This document shows positions 61,547 through 64,000 of a DNA stretch of 64,000 nt, in pieces. The first letter of the stretch is position 1; the number at the start of each line of letters is the position of its first letter. Made by a program: the position numbers and the translations under genes. Source of the DNA: Sipunculus nudus (lineage: Eukaryota; Annelida; Sipuncula; Golfingiida; Sipunculidae). Location of the stretch: NCBI GenBank assembly GCA_026874595.1, contig CM049317.1, positions 43,674,401 through 43,738,400 on the forward strand, written 5' to 3'. A model generated the notes under the pieces. It did not search any database and was not told the DNA's origin. It saw only the letters and a program-made list of their open reading frames with translations.

Positions 61547-61556
61547 CTATAAAATC
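61547..61556. promoter_or_regulatory. TATA-like element upstream of gene B
   Basis: CTATAAAATC on the plus strand, reading GATTTTATAG on the minus. It lies about 110 bp upstream of the gene B ATG, but the better match is in plus orientation, so its target is uncertain. Confidence 0.25.
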
Positions 61557-62270
61557 TCCGTGCTCGTTTATCGTGTGAGATTACCAGGCAAACAGACAGG
61601 CATTATTGTGTATCTGCGTCGATTTACTAATTAACCATTTGTTCTTAGTTGAGTTAAATGTACCTGTCACAGGATTCCCACTTTTAAGACGTGTATACGT
61701 CCGATGCGTTAGCTTCGTGTAGTTGGCGATATACGCGGTTTTCGGATTGCGGCAGCGCAACGTGGCATGCACAATGCGGTATAAATTTACATGGAGTATT
61801 TATTGGGAGGGCGCCGTCCTGTGGCTGAGGACGTATACCGCTTACCACATATCTCGTGCCGAGTGAACGCTGCTTCACGAACACAAAATAATTCAAGTTT
61901 AGGATATGTCAGTATTGTTGTGATGACACCACTACATCTGAGTGACAGAATGAGTCATGTTGAAAACCGCGGTCAAAATGAAAATAACAAAAAAAAAAAA
62001 ATCCATATTATTTTATATCGTCTTGTCAGTCCAATTAGCCGGACCAATGGTTTTATTTTGTTTTATTTTAAATTTCAACCCAAACCTGTCATTACCATGG
62101 TCTGCGGTTGACCTTAATTCACATACATGTTTAGACAGGGCCAGTTTTTTTGGTATTATCTGGCCGTGCTCCAAGCTAGATGTAAGCTGAGTTGCACAAA
62201 ACCAGCAAAAGAGAGAATGTAATAATAAACAAGTGTATTTAAACATAGTAAAACAAATATATGAACTCAC
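61557..62270. other. Upstream flank of gene B
   Basis: No confident feature. An A run lies at about 61,989-62,000. Confidence 0.45.
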
Positions 62271-62386
62271 CAGGTACCTGGCATCCTGTCTAGCTGGAGC
62301 CATCTTCACTTTGATAATAACATATATGTAACCCGAAGTCATAGTATGCACCATTAAACGTTCCGTACAACACACTGTGCTAAATC
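62271..62386 (-). CDS. Possible orphan exon
   Basis: Bounded by a good acceptor (ATATTTTTCTAG) and a perfect donor (GTGAGT). Open in phase 1 in, phase 0 out; it would encode FSTVCCTERLMVHTMTSGY and KVKMAPARQDARYL. No domain recognised. It may belong to a minus-strand gene lying to the right. Confidence 0.3.
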
Positions 62387-62506
62387 CTAGAAAAATATCA
62401 TCAGTTAAAAGTCTGTATTATTCCAGTATTGACAGTAAGACGAAAATGTAACAAAGGTTGAATGTTTGATTACTGGTACATCCAAATCATCCAAAGCTGC
62501 TGTCTG

Positions 62507-62989
62507 TTACAGGTGAACAGAATGATAATGATATTCGTCTCCCACTTTGTGAAGATGACCATGACCATCAGGATTTTGTAATTGATCTACGTTTGAGTGT
62601 CCGCCCGGAGATGACTTGTCAGGCCAATTCGGGCACAGAAGAATGTTGGATACGTGATCGGTGGTTGCTGTTGAGGTAGTTGATATCCTCGCCCTGCGGA
62701 CCTCACGTTTCCTACTGGACTCCGCCAGTCGTGCTATCTCACCGTCTGCTACACCTTTGTATGTACATGCACGTATTGCCGTTCGTTCTAGACTCTCCCA
62801 CGTATCTGTGTTGATGGATCTTTTACCAAATCTATGAACGAACAGCGAGACAGCTGATTTTGATCTACTGAACCTAGCCCACCCTATCAATTCATGACAA
62901 TCGTGATAAAATACATTTTCCAGAAAATTGTCATCTGTTGGTCCTAATCTAACCACACAAGTCTGGTCTATCAGTAACTCCCCCCCCCC
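62507..62989 (-). CDS. Hypothetical coding segment, possible last exon of a third minus-strand gene
   Basis: Open for about 160 codons on the minus strand to TAA at 62,507. It includes HELIGWARFSRSKSAVSLF, then DTWESLERTAIRACTYKG and SSRKREVRRARIS, ending DEYHYHSVHL. The composition looks coding and the basic middle would suit a cytoplasmic tail. EYHY also occurs in the gene A tail, a weak hint of a paralogue. There is no ATG, a G run (62,981-62,994) sits at its 5' side, and the acceptor is unclear. I do not recognise a family. Confidence 0.35.
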   Translation of the reverse strand, partial: GGGELLIDQTCVVRLGPTDDNFLENVFYHDCHELIGWARFSRSKSAVSLFVHRFGKRSINTDTWESLERTAIRACTYKGVADGEIARLAESSRKREVRRARISTTSTATTDHVSNILLCPNWPDKSSPGGHSNVDQLQNPDGHGHLHKVGDEYHYHSVHL

Positions 62990-63189
62990 CCCCCGACTAA
63001 AAAATTCCTCGACATGACATCATATGGCGGCCCCTCTACTCATGTCTGGATGCCGTAAGTAAAAAAACAGACGGAAATCCTTGTATTGAAAACATAATAT
63101 GACACATGTCTTACTATGAACCTATTTAAAGTGAGTGCTATGTTATAACCCAATAATCAAAACAAGACGACCGGAGGTCACGTGCTTGC

Positions 63190-63905
63190 CGAAAAAACTC
63201 TGGTCCAGATTAGAAGACAGATAACTAGTTCTTTATGTAATAAAGAAGACAAAGAGGAAGAAAATGAGCCAAAGTTTGTAAAGATTGGACCAATATTGAC
63301 ATTGTAACGATGAAAATAATAATTTGACTTGTTTTCAAAATACACATACTACTTCATGGAATCATTCCGATATAAGATAGGTAAAAGTTACAAAGTGATT
63401 CCTTGTAAACTTTCGCTTGTAGAATGCTATATAACAGAGACAAGAACCAGCAAGGAGGCAAAATTGAGGACAACTGACAAACAGACAGACATATTGACAA
63501 GTGACACATAGCTGAAGACGAATGTGAAAAAATGGGCCAGGTTTGAGAAGATAGGACCAAATTGACAAAGTTATGAGGAAAATAACATTTTGAGGTGACA
63601 GACATACTGACCAAGTGACACAAAGCTGAGACCAGATGACTTGACCAAGTTAAGACCAAGTTAGAGGGAAAAAAATACGCTATAGTTTATGTAATTATGT
63701 TTATAGTTTCGGAGATATGGCCCAAAAATGATCTGTTGTAATGTTTCAACAACTAACAGACAAACAGACATACTGACAAAGTGACATAAATCTGACACAA
63801 GATGAAGAAGACGGAGAGAAAGAAAATGAGCCTAAGTTTGTAAAGATAGGACCAATATTGACTAAGTTATGATGAAAACAAAATTTCGAGGATTTTTGAT
63901 GACTT
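63190..63905. repeat. Diverged tandem repeat at the right edge
   Basis: Three to four related segments sharing GAAAATGAGCC, TTTGTAAAGATAGGACCA, ATATTGACTAAGTTATGATG and ACAAACAGACAGACATA-type blocks, spaced about 150-300 bp apart. The repeat probably continues past the window. Confidence 0.7.
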
Positions 63906-64000
63906 TGACCTTTTACCTATGATGACCAAAACAAAAGGCTTCCACGACTTTTGACTTTCAATCAACCCTGTAAGTCTCTATTATGTGTTAGTACTATTGA

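Overview
The window is eukaryotic, from an AT-rich and repeat-dense animal genome. Short exons with good splice sites are scattered over kilobases, and nearly all the rest is transposon remains, tandem repeats, (TA)n microsatellites and unusually long poly-G/poly-C runs. The mix of C-type lectin-like receptors, a Ty3/gypsy relic, degenerate LINEs and tRNA-derived SINEs suggests a marine invertebrate. I favour a mollusc or other lophotrochozoan, but the sequence alone does not settle this.

Two host receptor genes lie on the minus strand in the same orientation. Gene A (11,060 down to 1,231) has six identified exons: two C-type lectin-like domains (CTLDs), each split over two exons, then a transmembrane exon and a 132-residue cytoplasmic tail with tyrosine motifs, a proline run and a terminal NPVY. 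Its signal-peptide exon was not found. Gene B (61,439 down to 50,427) has seven exons: a signal peptide, two split CTLDs, a short linker and a transmembrane exon. Its cytoplasmic exon was not found. Introns are phase 1 throughout the ectodomain of both genes, so they look like tandem paralogues. Further minus-strand coding signals at 62.3-63.0 kb may belong to a third gene.

The interval between them (11-50 kb) is mostly mobile DNA. It holds small hAT elements, a LINE (24.2-27.4 kb) with a SINE and an antisense LINE fragment nested in it, and a Ty3/gypsy relic with its 5' LTR (30.7-34.2 kb). The gypsy relic is cut off by a roughly 12.4-kb unit (34,245-46,635) with short inverted termini starting CACTGTAAAA and clusters of AGTGTTCA-type subterminal repeats. 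Inside it is an intact-looking plus-strand gene of at least seven exons resembling the multicopy SAMD3-like family, followed by a 2.7-kb satellite of 60-bp units. No transposase was recognised in it.

Other elements with clear boundaries are a hAT element with a perfect 8-bp target duplication (9,002-10,722) and a PIF/Harbinger-like MITE with TAA duplications (6,120-6,853), both in introns of gene A. A 79-bp satellite (about 22 units) in an intron of gene B is built from the splice-acceptor junction of the neighbouring CTLD exon.

The two most interesting observations are the gene-bearing CACTG-ended unit and the exon-junction-derived satellite. Exon calls come from reading splice signals, phase and domain patterns by eye. 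No database or alignment was used.
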